Shown: positions 11,213-22,937 of the stretch, in pieces
Position numbering within the stretch: position 1 is the stretch's first letter
How the letters are laid out: the number at the start of each line of letters is the position of its first letter
Source: Atherinomorus stipes
Taxonomy: Eukaryota; Chordata; Actinopteri; Atheriniformes; Atherinidae
Assembly (NCBI GenBank): GCA_023101725.1
Contig: JALJCO010001285.1
Coordinates: 1 to 64,000, forward strand
Direction: 5' to 3'
DNA: 64,000 nt
Position numbers and translations under genes: made by a program
Notes under the pieces: model-generated
What the model was told of the DNA's origin: nothing
What the model saw: only the letters and a program-made list of their open reading frames with translations
Database searches by the model: none

Positions 11213-14200
11213 TGATTGTAAAATAAACCGAAACTGGACTAGGGTAGAAATACCGGGATGTACTGATGGTAAAATAAACCGAAACTGAACTAGGGTAGAA
11301 ATACCGGGATGTACTGATGGTAAAATAAACTGAACTAGGGTAGAAATACCGGGATGTACTGATGGTAAAATAAACTGAACTAGGGTAGAAATACCGGGAT
11401 GTACTGATGGTAAAATAAACTGAACTAGGGTAGAAATACCGGGATGTACTGATGGTAAAATAAACTGAACTAGGGTAGAAATACCGGGATGTACTGATGG
11501 TAAAATAAACCGAAACTGGACTACGGTAGAAATACCGGGATGTACTGATGGTAAAATAAACTGAAACTGAACTAGGGTAGAAATATCGGGATGTACTGAT
11601 GGTAAAATAAACTGAACTAGGGTAGAAATACCGGGATGTACTGATGGTAAAATAAACTGAAACTGAACTAGGGTAGAAATACCGGGATGTACTGATGGTA
11701 AAATAAACTGAACTAGGGTAGAAATACCGGGATGTACTGATGGTAAAATAAACTGAAACTGAACTAGGGTAGAAATACCGGGATGTACTGATGGTAAAAT
11801 AAACTGAAACTGAACTAGGGTAGAAATACCAGGATGTACTGATGGTAAAATAAACTGAAACTGAACTAGGGTAGAAATATCGGGATGTACTGATAGTAAA
11901 ATAAACTGAAACTGAACTAGGGTAGAAATATCGGGATGTACTGATGGTAAAATAAACTGAACTAGGGTAGAAATACCGGGATGTACTGATGGTAAAATAA
12001 ACTGAAACTGAACTAGGGTAGAAATACCGGGATGTACTGATGGTAAAATAAACTGAACTAGGGTAGAAATACCGGGATGTACTGATGGTAAAATAAACTG
12101 AACTAGGGTAGAAATACCGGGATGTACTGATGGTAAAATAAACTGAACTAGGGTAGAAATACCGGGATGTACTGATGGTAAAATAAACTGAACTAGGGTA
12201 GAAGTACTGGGATGTACTGATGGTAAAATAAACTGAAACTGAACTAGGGTAGAAATACCGGGATGTACTGATGGTAAAATAAACTGAAACTGAACTAGGG
12301 TAGAAATACCGGGATGTACTGATGGTAAAATAAACTGAACTAGGGTAGAAATACCGGGATGTACTGATGGTAAAATAAACTGAACTAGGGTAGAAATACC
12401 GGGATGTACTGATGGTAAAATAAACTGAAACTGAACTAGGGTAAAAATACCGGGATGTACTGATGGTAAAATAAACCGAAACTGGACTAGGGTAGAAATA
12501 CCGGGATGTACTGATGGTAAAATAAACTGGACTAGGGTAGAAATACCGGGATGTACTGATGGTAAAATAAACTGAAACTGAACTAGGGTAGAAATACCGG
12601 GATGTACTGATGGTAAAATAAACTGAAACTGAACTAGGGTAGAAATACCGGGATGTACTGATGGTAAAATAAACTGAACTAGGGTAGAAATACCGGGATG
12701 TACTGATGGTAAAATAAACCGAAACTGGACTAGGGTAGAAATACCGGGATGTACTGATGGTAAAATAAACTGGACTAGGGTAGAAATACCGGGATGTACT
12801 GATGGTAAAATAAACTGAACTAGGGTAGAAATACCGGGATGTACTGATTGTAAAATAAACCGAACTAGGGTAGAAATACCGGGATGTACTGATTGTAAAA
12901 TAAACCGAACTAGGGTAGAAATACCGGGATGTACTGATTGTAAAATAAACCGAACTAGGGTAGAAATACCGGGATGTACTGATGGTAAAATAAACTGAAA
13001 CTGAACTAGGGTAGAAATACCGGGATGTACTGATGGTAAAATAAACTGAACTAGGGTAGAAATACCGGGATGTACTGATTGTAAAATAAACCGAACTAGG
13101 GTAGAAATACCGGGATGTACTGATTGTAAAATAAACCGAACTAGGGTAGAAATACCGGGATGTACTGATTGTAAAATAAACCGAACTAGGGTAGAAATAC
13201 CGGGATGTACTGATTGTAAAATAAACTGAACTAGGGTAGAAATACCGGGATGTACTGATGGTAAAATAAACTGAAACTGAACTAGGGTAGAAATACCGGG
13301 ATGTACTGATGGTAAAATAAACTGAACTAGGGTAGAAATACCGGGATGTACTGATGGTAAAATAAACTGAACTAGGGTAGAAATACCGGGATGTACTGAT
13401 GGTAAAATAAACTGAAACTGAACTAGGGTAGAAATACCGGGATGTACTGATGGTAAAATAAACTGAACTAGGGTAGAAATACCGGGATGTACTGATGGTA
13501 AAATAAACTGAACTAGGGTAGAAATACCGGGATGTACTGATGGTAAAATAAACTGAAACTGAACTAGGGTAGAAATACCGGGATGTACTGATGGTAAAAT
13601 AAACTGAACTAGGGTAGAAATACCGGGATGTACTGATGGTAAAATAAACTGGACTAGGGTAGAAATACCGGGATGTACTGATGGTAAAATAAACTGAACT
13701 AGGGTAGAAATACCGGGATGTACTGATGGTAAAATAAACTGAACTAGGGTAGAAATACCGGGATGTACTGATGGTAAAATAAACTGAACTAGGGTAGAAA
13801 TACCGGGATGTACTGATGGTAAAATAAACTGGACTAGGGTAGAAATACCGGGATGTACTGATGGTAAAATAAACTGAACTAGGGTAGAAATACCGGGATG
13901 TACTGATGGTAAAATAAACTGAACTAGGGTAGAAATACCGGGATGTACTGATGGTAAAATAAACTGAAACTGAACTAGGGTAGAAATACCGGGATGTACT
14001 GATGGTAAAATAAACTGAAACTGAACTAGGGTAGAAATACCGGGATGTACTGATGGTAAAATAAACTGAACTAGGGTAGAAATACCGGGATGTACTGATG
14101 GTAAAATAAACTGAAACTGAACTAGGGTAGAAATACCGGGATGTACTGATGGTAAAATAAACTGAACTAGGGTAGAAATACCGGGATGTACTGATTGTAA

Positions 14201-14819
14201 AATAAACTGAAACTGGACTAGGGTAGAAATACCGGGATGTACTGATGGTAAAATAAACTGAAACTGAACTAGGGTAGAAATACCGGGATGTACTGATGGT
14301 AAAATAAACTGAACTAGGGTAGAAATACCGGGATGTACTGATGGTAAAATAAACTGAACTAGGGTAGAAATACCGGGATGTACTGATGGTAAAATAAACT
14401 GAAACTGAACTAGGGTAGAAATACTGGGATGTACTGATGGTAAAATAAACTGAACTAGGGTAGAAATACCGGGATGTACTGATGGTAAAATAAACTGAAC
14501 TAGGGTAGAAATACCGGGATGTACTGATGGTAAAATAAACTGAAACTGAACTAGGGTAAAAATACCGGGATGTACTGATGGTAAAATAAACTGAAACTGA
14601 ACTAGGGTAGAAATACCGGGATGTACTGATGGTAAAAAATAAACTGAACTAGGGTAGAAATACCGGGATGTACTGATGGTAAAATACGGAAAAAACTGAA
14701 ACTGAACTAGGGTAGAAATACCGGGATGTACTGATGGTAAAATAAACTGAACTAGGGTAGAAATACCGGGATGTACTGATGGTAAAATAAACTGAAACTG
14801 AACTAGGGTAGAAATACCG
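11213..14819. repeat. Minisatellite, 45/51-bp unit, about 76 copies
   Basis: Each unit contains TGATGGTAAAATAAACTGAA then CTAGGGTAGAAATACCGGGA and TGTAC. A longer form has one extra ACTGAA (51 bp). A TGATTG variant clusters at 12850-13210, a sign of local unit duplication. The first unit starts at the tail of a LINE remnant. Confidence 0.97.
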
Positions 14820-15383
14820 TGATCTCTGGTTTATCGTCAAGTAAAGTGAATCAATGGTGATGTGATACTCGTCCGTCTCGCCCTCCCCCAGAGTAAATCT
14901 AAATGTGTTTCCAGCAGCCGTCCTGAATGAAAGTGGTGTCTGTGGCAGTGAAAGCAGCGTAAATCCTGTGAAATGCGTCTGCTTGTACATGAATTAGCGT
15001 CAGCGTGGGGAGGGATTGGGACGAGGGGGGGTGCACGTGCAGGATGGATCACTGTTTGTCTGGAGTAAACTCTGGCCAGCTTTTCTGTTGCCACAAACTT
15101 GATTCATCCTCCATGATGAGTAAGAAATCAATTCCCACGTCCCGGCGGTGAGACGTCCCAGCGGTGAGACGTCCCAGCGTCTCCTTTAGCCGGACATAGC
15201 CTTTAATCCCCCCCACCGTTAACAGGACAGCTTTGCCTCAGCGCAGTGTTTGCTGAGGGCCTTGCTGCAATCCTTCTGGTGAAACAAGCATCCCAGCGGC
15301 CCCCGTCGCACTTCCCACCCCCCAGCTCACAGCACATGCTGGTCCTCTCAGCACCAGGAGGGGCTGGAACCGGGGAGCAGATG
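14820..15383. other. Unassigned stretch
   Basis: Mixed composition with a GGCGGTGAGACGTCCCAGC short duplication at 15145-15180. I see no exon with convincing splice sites and no element ends other than the foldback element starting at 15384. Confidence 0.45.
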
Positions 15384-15450
15384 TTAAAGGACTATTCCAC
15401 CCACAGTCACTTTATTTCCCCCCTCCCCTCGTGCTGAGCAAGACTCTGGA

Positions 15451-15961
15451 CAAGGTTGGAATAGTTTAAGATGTTTTATTAGTTTGTTTTTATTTCGTTC
15501 CGACTTTTTCTTTTTCAGTTCAGCGAGTTTTAGTTCGTTTTTTCAGCCAATTTGCTTGTTTTGATTCGTTTCTACTTTTGGAAAATGCTTAGTTTTAGTT
15601 TAGTTTTTATTGGTTTCAGTGTTAGTTTTTGTTTTTTTTGGGGGGGGGGGGTCCATAAATTACAGGTGTTTGTCTGGTGCAACATTCAAAATCATCAAAA
15701 AGTCACTCGGAATAAAACCAGGAGAGCAAAGTAAACAGATTAAATAGAAACAGATTTCATATCAACCCAAATGGCTGATGTAATATATTAATTTAGAAAG
15801 ACTGAAACTGAGGATGTTTCTGCAATAACTTTAGTTAGTTTAGTTAGTTTAGTAAGGACACAATACAGTTTCAGTTAGTTATAGTTTTGTAAGTTAAGGA
15901 AATGTTTTTTCAATTTTAGTTTTTGTTTTTTCGTTAGTTTTAGTTTACTATCATAACCTTC
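15451..15961. mobile_element. hAT-type MITE, copy 2 (reverse orientation)
   Basis: It starts CAAGGTTGGAATAGTTT and ends ACTATCATAACCTTC, and is the reverse-complement relative of 9385-9900. Flanks ACTCTGGA (15443-15450) and ACTCTGCA (15962-15969) agree at 7 of 8 bases. It interrupts the left inverted repeat of the foldback element: removing it restores AGCAAGACTCTGCAGCAC, the mirror of the right arm. Confidence 0.85.
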
Positions 15962-16202
15962 ACTCTGCAGCACGTTTTTAATATCTCAAATGCAGCCGGC
16001 GATCAGGAAGGCTTCTCGTTTCCCCCCAACTTTCATATAATGGAGTTCACCGGGGTCCGAGCCAAAAAGGTCCATAAAAGTCCACAAAAACGTGTCAATA
16101 TTCCTCCATACTGCTCGTCCAATGTAATCCAAGTGTCCTGAGTGGGTAGCGTCCAGAATTTACTGGAAACGACGTCATTTAGTAGATTTTTACAGCCTAA
16201 AA

Positions 16203-19200
16203 AGTACTACATCAGTACTACATCAGTACTACATCACTACTGCATCAGTACTACATCAGCACTACATCAGTTCTACATCAGTACTGCATCAGTACTACAT
16301 CAGTACTACGTCACTACTGCATCAGTACTACATCAGTACTGCATCAGTACTACATCAGTACTACATCACTACTGCATCAGTACTACATCAGCACTACATC
16401 AGTTCTACATCAGTACAACATCAGTACTGCATCAGTACTACATCAGTACTACATCACTACTGCATCAGTACTACATCACTACTACATCAGTACTATATAA
16501 ATACTACATCAGTACTGCGTCAGTACTACATCAGCACTACATCAGTTCTACATCAGTACTACATCAGTACTGCATCAGTACTACATCAGTACTACATCAC
16601 TACTGCATCAGTACTACATCACTACTACATCAGTACTATATAAGTACTACATCAGTGCTGCGTCAGAACTACATCAGTACTGCATCAGTACTACATCAGC
16701 ACTACATCAGTACTACATCAGTACTACATCAGCACTACATCAGTACTACATCACTACTGCATCAGTGCTACATCAGTACTACATCAGTACTACATCAGTA
16801 CTGCATCAGTACTACATCAGTACTACATCAGTACTACATCAGCACTACATCAGTACTACATCAGTACTACATCTCTACTGCATCAGTGCTACATCAGTAC
16901 TACATCAGTACTACATCAGTACTGCATCAGTACTACATCAGCACGACTTCAGTACTACATTAGCACTACATCAGTACTACATCAGTACTGCATCAGTGCT
17001 ACATCAGCACTACATCAGTACTACATCACTACTGCATCAGTACTACATCACTACTACATCAGTACTATATAAGTACTACATCAGTACTGCGTCAGTACTA
17101 CATCAGCACTACATCAGTTCTACATCAGTACTGCATCAGTACTACATCAGTACTACATCACTACTGCATCAGTACTACATCAGCACTACATCAGTTCTAC
17201 ATCAGTACTACATCAGTACTGCATCAGTACTACATCAGTACTACATCACTACTGCATCAGTACTACATCAGTACTACATCACTACTGCATCAGTACTACA
17301 TCAGCACTAAATCAGTTCTACATCAGTACTGCATCAGTACTGCATCAGTACTACATCAGCACTACATCAGTTCTACATCAGTACAACATCAGTACTGCAT
17401 CAGTACTACATCAGTACTACATCACTACTGCATCAGTACTACATCACTACTACATCAGTACTATATAAATACTACATCAGTACTGCGTCAGTACTACATC
17501 AGCACTACATCAGTACTACATCAGAACTGCATCAGTACTACATCAGTACTACATCACTACTGCATCAGTACTACATCACTACTACATCAGTACTATATAA
17601 GTACTACATCAGTACTGCGTCAGTACTACATCAGTACTACATCAGCACTACATCAGTACTACATCAGTACTACATCAGCACTACATCAGTACTACATCAC
17701 TACTGCATCAGTGCTACATCAGTACTACATCAGTACTGCATCAGTACTGCATCAGTACTTCATCAGTACTACATCAGTACTACATCAGCACTACATCAGT
17801 ACTACATCTCTACTGCATCAGTGCTACATCAGTACTACATCAGTACTGCATCAGTACTACATCAGCACTACTTCAGTACTACATCAGTACTACATCAGTA
17901 CTACATCACTACTGCATCAGTACTACATCAGTACTGCATCAGTACTACATCAGTACTACATCACTACTGCATCAGTACTACATCAGCACTACATCAGTAC
18001 TACATCAGTACTACATCACTACTGCACCAGTGCTACATCAGTACGACATCACTACTGCATCAGTACTACATCAGCACTACATCAGCACTACATCAGCACT
18101 ACATCAGTACTGCATCAGTACTGCATCAGTACTACATCACTACTGCATCAGTACTACATCAGCACTACATCAGTACTGCATCAGTACATCAGCACTACAT
18201 CAGCACTACATCAGCACTACATCAGTACTACATCAGTACTACATCACTACTGCATCACTACTGCATCAGTACTACATCAGCACTACATCAGCACTACATC
18301 AGTACTACATCAGCACTACATCAGCACTACATCAGCACTGCATCAGTACTGCATCAGTACTGCATCAGTACTACATCAGTACTACATCACTACTGCATCA
18401 GTACTACATCAGCACTACATCAGTGCTGCATCAGTACATCAGCACTACATCAGCACTACATCAGCACTACATCAGTACTACATCAGTACTACATCAGTAC
18501 TGCATCAGTACTGCATCAGTACTACATCACTACTGCATCAGTACAACATCAGCACTACATCAGTACTGCATCAGTACTGCATCAGTACTTCATCAGTACT
18601 ACATCAGTACTGCATCAGTACTACATCATTACTACATCATTACTACATCAGCACTACATCAGCACTACATCAGCACTACATCAGTACTACATCAGCACTA
18701 CATCAGTGCTACATCGGCACTACATCAGTACTACATCAGCACTACATCAGTACTACATCAGCACTACATCAGTACTACATCAGTACTGCATCAGTACTAC
18801 ATCACTACTGCATCAGTACTACATCACTACTACATCAGTACTATATAAGTACTACATCAGTACTGCGTCAGTACTACATCAGTACTGCATCAGTACTACA
18901 TCAGCACTACATCAGTACTACATCAGTACTACATCAGCACTACATCAGTACTACATCACTACTGCATCAGTGCTACATCAGTACTACATCAGTACTACAT
19001 CAGTACTGCATCAGTACCGCATCAGTACTACATCAGTACTACATCAGTACTACATCAGCACTACATCAGTACTACATCAGTACTACATCTCTACTGCATC
19101 AGTGCTACATCAGTACTACATCAGTACTACATCAGTACTGCATCAGTACTACATCAGCACTACTTCAGTACTACATCAGCACTACATCAGTACTACATCA

Positions 19201-20935
19201 GTACTGCATCAGTGCTACATCAGCACTACATCAGTACTACATCAGTACTACATCACTACTGCATCAGTACTACATCAGCACTACATCAGCACTACATCAG
19301 TACTACATCAGTACTACATCACTACTGCATCAGTACTACATCAGCACTACATCAGCTCTACATCAGTACTACATCAGTACTGCATCAGTACTACATCAGT
19401 ACTACATCACTACTGCATCAGTACTACATCACTACTACATCAGTACTATATAAGTACTACATCAGTACTGCGTCAGTACTACATCAGTACTGCATCAGTA
19501 CTACATCAGCACTACATCAGTACTACATCAGTACTACATCAGCACATCACTACTGCATCAGTACTACATCAGCACTACATCAGTTCTACATCAGTACTAC
19601 ATCAGTACTGCATCAGTACTACATCAGTACTACATCACTACTGCATCAGTACTACATCACTACTACATCAGTACTATATAAGTACTACATCAGTACTGCA
19701 TCAGTACTACATCGGTACTGCATCAGTACTACATCAGCACTACATCAGTACTACATCAGCACTACATCAGCACTACATCAGTACTACATCAGCACTACAT
19801 CAGCACTACATCAGCACTACATCAGTACTACATCAGCACTACATCAGCACTACATCAGTACTACATCAGTACTACATCAGTGCTACATCAGTACTGCATC
19901 AGTACTACATCAGTACTACATCACTACTGCATCAGTACTACATCAGCACTACATCAGTACTACATCACTACTGCACCAGTGCTACATCACTACTGCACCA
20001 GTGCTACATCAGCACTACATCAGTACTACATCACTACTGCATCACTACTGCATCAGTGCTACATCACTAGCACCTACATCAGCACTACATCAGTACTACA
20101 TCAGCACTACATCAGCACTACATCAGTACTACATCAGCACTACATCAGCACTACATCAGCACTACATCAGCACTTCATCAGTACTGCATCAGTACTGCAT
20201 CAGTACTACATCAGTACTACAGCACTACTGCATCAGTACTACATCAGCACTACATCAGTACTGCATCAGTACATCAGCACTACATCAGCACTACATCAGC
20301 ACTACATCAGTAGTACATCAGTACTACATCAGTACTGCATCAGTACTGCATCAGTACTACATCACTACTGCATCAGTACTACATCAGCACTACATCAGTA
20401 CTGCATCAGTACTGCATCAGTACTTCATCAGTACTACATCAGTACTGCATCAGTACTACATCAGCACTACATCAGTACTACATCACTACTGCATCAGTAC
20501 TACATCAGCACTACATCAGTACTACATCAGTACTACATCAGTACTGCATCAGTACTACATCAGTACTACATCATTACTACATCATTACTACATCAGTACT
20601 ACATCAGCACTACATAAGTACTACATCAGCAGTACATCAGCACTACATCGGTACTACATCGGTACTACATCAGTACTACATCACTACTGCATCAGTGCTA
20701 CATCAGTACTACATCAGTACTACATCAGCACTACATCAGTACTACGTCAGCACTACATCAGCACTACATCAGCACTACATCAGTACTACATCAGCACTAC
20801 ATCAGTACTACATCAGTACTACATCAGCACTACATCAGTACTACATCAGCACTACATCAGTACTACATCAGTACTGCATCAGCACTACATCAGCACTACA
20901 TCAGTATTACATCAGTACTACATCAGTACTACATC
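16203..20935. repeat. Minisatellite, 11-bp unit, about 430 copies
   Basis: Units of AGTACTACATC with AGCACTACATC, AGTACTGCATC and ACTACTGCATC variants fill 4.7 kb. Higher-order blocks are repeated, for example those containing AGTACTATATAAGTACTAC. Because 11 is not a multiple of 3 and the unit lacks stops, all three + frames stay open with an 11-residue period. This explains open frames of 245 to 749 codons, and there is no sign of a real gene. Confidence 0.98.
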
Positions 20936-21626
20936 ACATCTCCTGCGAGCACATCGATGCGCGTTCATGAAACTACTGAAGTCGTGGCAGACGAGATCAC
21001 GCGTTCTCTTTTTCTTTCTTTGTCTTAAATCAACATCAACCCCTCTTGGAGCCTCTTGTGTTTGTCTGCAGCTCTGTCGCTCTTAGCACAATGTAAGTAG
21101 AGAATTTCTTCTTCTACGCTTGTATTATCGGCAGAGTAGGCTCTGAACGCCGAGGCTTCCGTAGTTTCGTGAACGCGCATATGCGTGCTTTGTGAAAGTA
21201 AAATGTAGTACTGATGTAGTACTGATGTAGTACTGATGTTCTACTGTTTAGGCTCTAAAAATCTACTAAATGACGTCGTTTCCAGTAAATTCTGGACGCT
21301 ACCCACTCAGGACACTTGGATTACATTGGACGAGCAGTATGGAGGAATATTGACACGTTTTTGTGGACTTTTATGGACCTTTTTGGCTCGGACCCCGGTG
21401 AACTCCATTATAAGAAAGTTGGTGGATAATGACACCCCCCCCCCCCCCGGATCTCGGCTGCATTTGAGATATTAAAAAAGTGCTGCAGAGTCTTGCTCAC
21501 CATGAGGGGGGGTGGAAGATAAAGTTACATCCTTCTGTGGGTGGACTGTCCCTTTAATGGATCTGCTCTGAGAGGGAAACAGCTGTGTGTCATCTAGGAC
21601 CACATCAACTCTGTTTTTGTCTGCAG

Positions 21627-21789
21627 GGAGACAGAATACAAAGGCCTCCAGCTTTCTCTGGACCAGACCACGTCTAAGACCCCCCTCCCCCACATCAGCA
21701 GCGGCGGCGGCCTCATGGAGAGCTGCAAACCCCCCAAGAGCAGAGCATCCCGACCCAAGACCAAAGCCAGAGTCTCCCCGTACACACAG
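21627..21789 (+). CDS. sim1: sim1 internal coding exon (third from last)
   Basis: The exon follows a pyrimidine-rich acceptor (TTTTTGTCTGCAG) and ends at CAG|GTGAGG. It encodes ETEYKGLQLSLDQ at its start and KTKARVSPYTQ at its end, 54 codons plus one leading base. This matches the SIM1 segment just after the second PAS domain, where the SIM C-terminal region begins (TEYKGLQLSLDQ is conserved in SIM1). SIM1 is a nuclear bHLH-PAS factor that pairs with ARNT-type partners and is needed for hypothalamic neuroendocrine neurons. If the AG at 21629-21630 were used instead, the exon would start at 21631 in phase 0. Teleosts often have two copies (sim1a, sim1b), and I cannot tell which this is. Confidence 0.93.
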
Positions 21790-22437
21790 GTGAGGACCCT
21801 GAATCTGCAGCAGGACTCTGCTTCCCACATTTATCAGAGGTTTGATCTCCATTTATTCATTTGTTTAAAGGTTCAGTCCCAAGCCCCCCCCCCCTGAAAA
21901 TAAACGTTAGACTTGTGAAAGTGAAATCTGTCTCAGACCTTTGTGCCTCTGCTCTCCTGCAGTGGTGAGTTTGAATGCAGCCCCCCCCCCCGTCTGTAAC
22001 TCGCCCCTTAGCTTTGTTCTGCTCAGGACGTTTCTGGGTGATTTCTGTTTGTATCAGCAGCCAATCACAGAGCTCAGAGCATGACGCTGTGTGGGACGAA
22101 GCTCGTGATTGGAGCAGACGCCCGTCACTCAAACTCTGGAAGGAAAAAGCCAGGAGGAAGATCTCAGCATCTGGGGGGGGGGACTGGTGAGGAGCTCGGC
22201 TAGGGAGGCAGGTGGGGGGCCAGGAGGAAGATCTCAGCCATCTGGGGGGGGGACGACTGAGCGGGCGGAGATTGTCCTTCACGCAGCCCCGCTGCCGGAC
22301 CCGCATCCACGCTTTCAGGCCATGCTGGAGATTCAGGTGTGGGCGTTTTAAAAGGCGCGGGGGCTGCGAGGAGCGCGCACGTGACGGCAGGATCCTGCAG
22401 ATCCGCTGTTTCTTTGCTGGCTTTGAAAATTTCTGGT
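21790..22437. other. sim1 intron, single-copy part with a short duplication
   Basis: No gene is seen. AGGAGGAAGATCTCAGC occurs twice (near 22153 and 22218), each followed by ATCTGGGGGGG or a near variant. This is a local tandem duplication of about 65 bp. Several C or G homopolymer runs (21887-21896, 21980-21990) are present. Confidence 0.6.
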
Positions 22438-22845
22438 TTATTTTGCTCATTATTGTTTTTCTGATTAAACTTTTATTGGTTTTAAGCACAAATTTTTACA
22501 AAACATTTAAGGGGAGTAAACAAAACAGGGTGAAATTAAATACACAACCGTATGACAAAGCATCAAGTAAAAATAACAACAACAAAAAAGCCAATACAAC
22601 AATAACAACAACAACAAAAAACGACATACTTCCAAGACAAGCAAGCTCAATCCTTGCTCCGTATGTTAAACCGTCCCATCTAAAATTCCCAATCTGCAGG
22701 TCGTCTTTCAGTGACCACATCCTGAGATGAGCCCCTCCAGCTCAGCCTTTATTTCCAGACACCACCCCAAGCTCATGATCATCACCGCATTCAGATTTCA
22801 CATTTCAGCTGCCCTGAAAAGAGTCCAGTCCTATAAACAAACCCC

Positions 22846-22908
22846 ATTTCTCATTATATCCATCAGTTTCTCATTATATCCATCAGTTTCTCATTATATC
22901 CATCAGTA
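22846..22908. repeat. Short array, 20-bp unit, 3 copies
   Basis: CATCAGTTTCTCATTATATC is repeated three times (the last with CATCAGTATC) immediately before the 36-bp array. It shares the CATTATA word with that array and may be its precursor or a parallel slippage product. Confidence 0.85.
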
Positions 22909-22937
22909 TCATGTGTTAGAGGATGTGATATCCTTTT

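Larger units (their letters stand above)
15384..21557. mobile_element. Foldback-type DNA element whose left arm is expanded by an 11-bp array
   Basis: The outer ends are inverted: TTAAAGGACTATTCCACCCA on the left, GGGTGGACTGTCCCTTTAA on the right. Inverted similarity continues inward for several hundred bp. For example, the left ACTGGAAACGACGTCATTTA (16159-16178) mirrors the right TAAATGACGTCGTTTCCAGT. Both ends lie at TTAA, compatible with a piggyBac-like target, but the superfamily is not established. The left arm holds a hAT MITE (15451-15961) and the 4.7-kb 11-bp array. The right arm has only about three units (21206-21240). It ends 69 bp before a sim1 exon. Confidence 0.75.

Noticed and set aside
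16142..21086. Open frames of up to 749 codons with LHQYYISTTS repeats
   Set aside because: An 11-bp stop-free unit necessarily gives an 11-residue period in every + frame.
1..21600. Upstream sim1 exons (PAS-B exon with GGWVWVQSY-type motif)
   Set aside because: I looked for this motif and for the segment leading to VNYVLT on the + strand and saw none. They are presumably left of the window.
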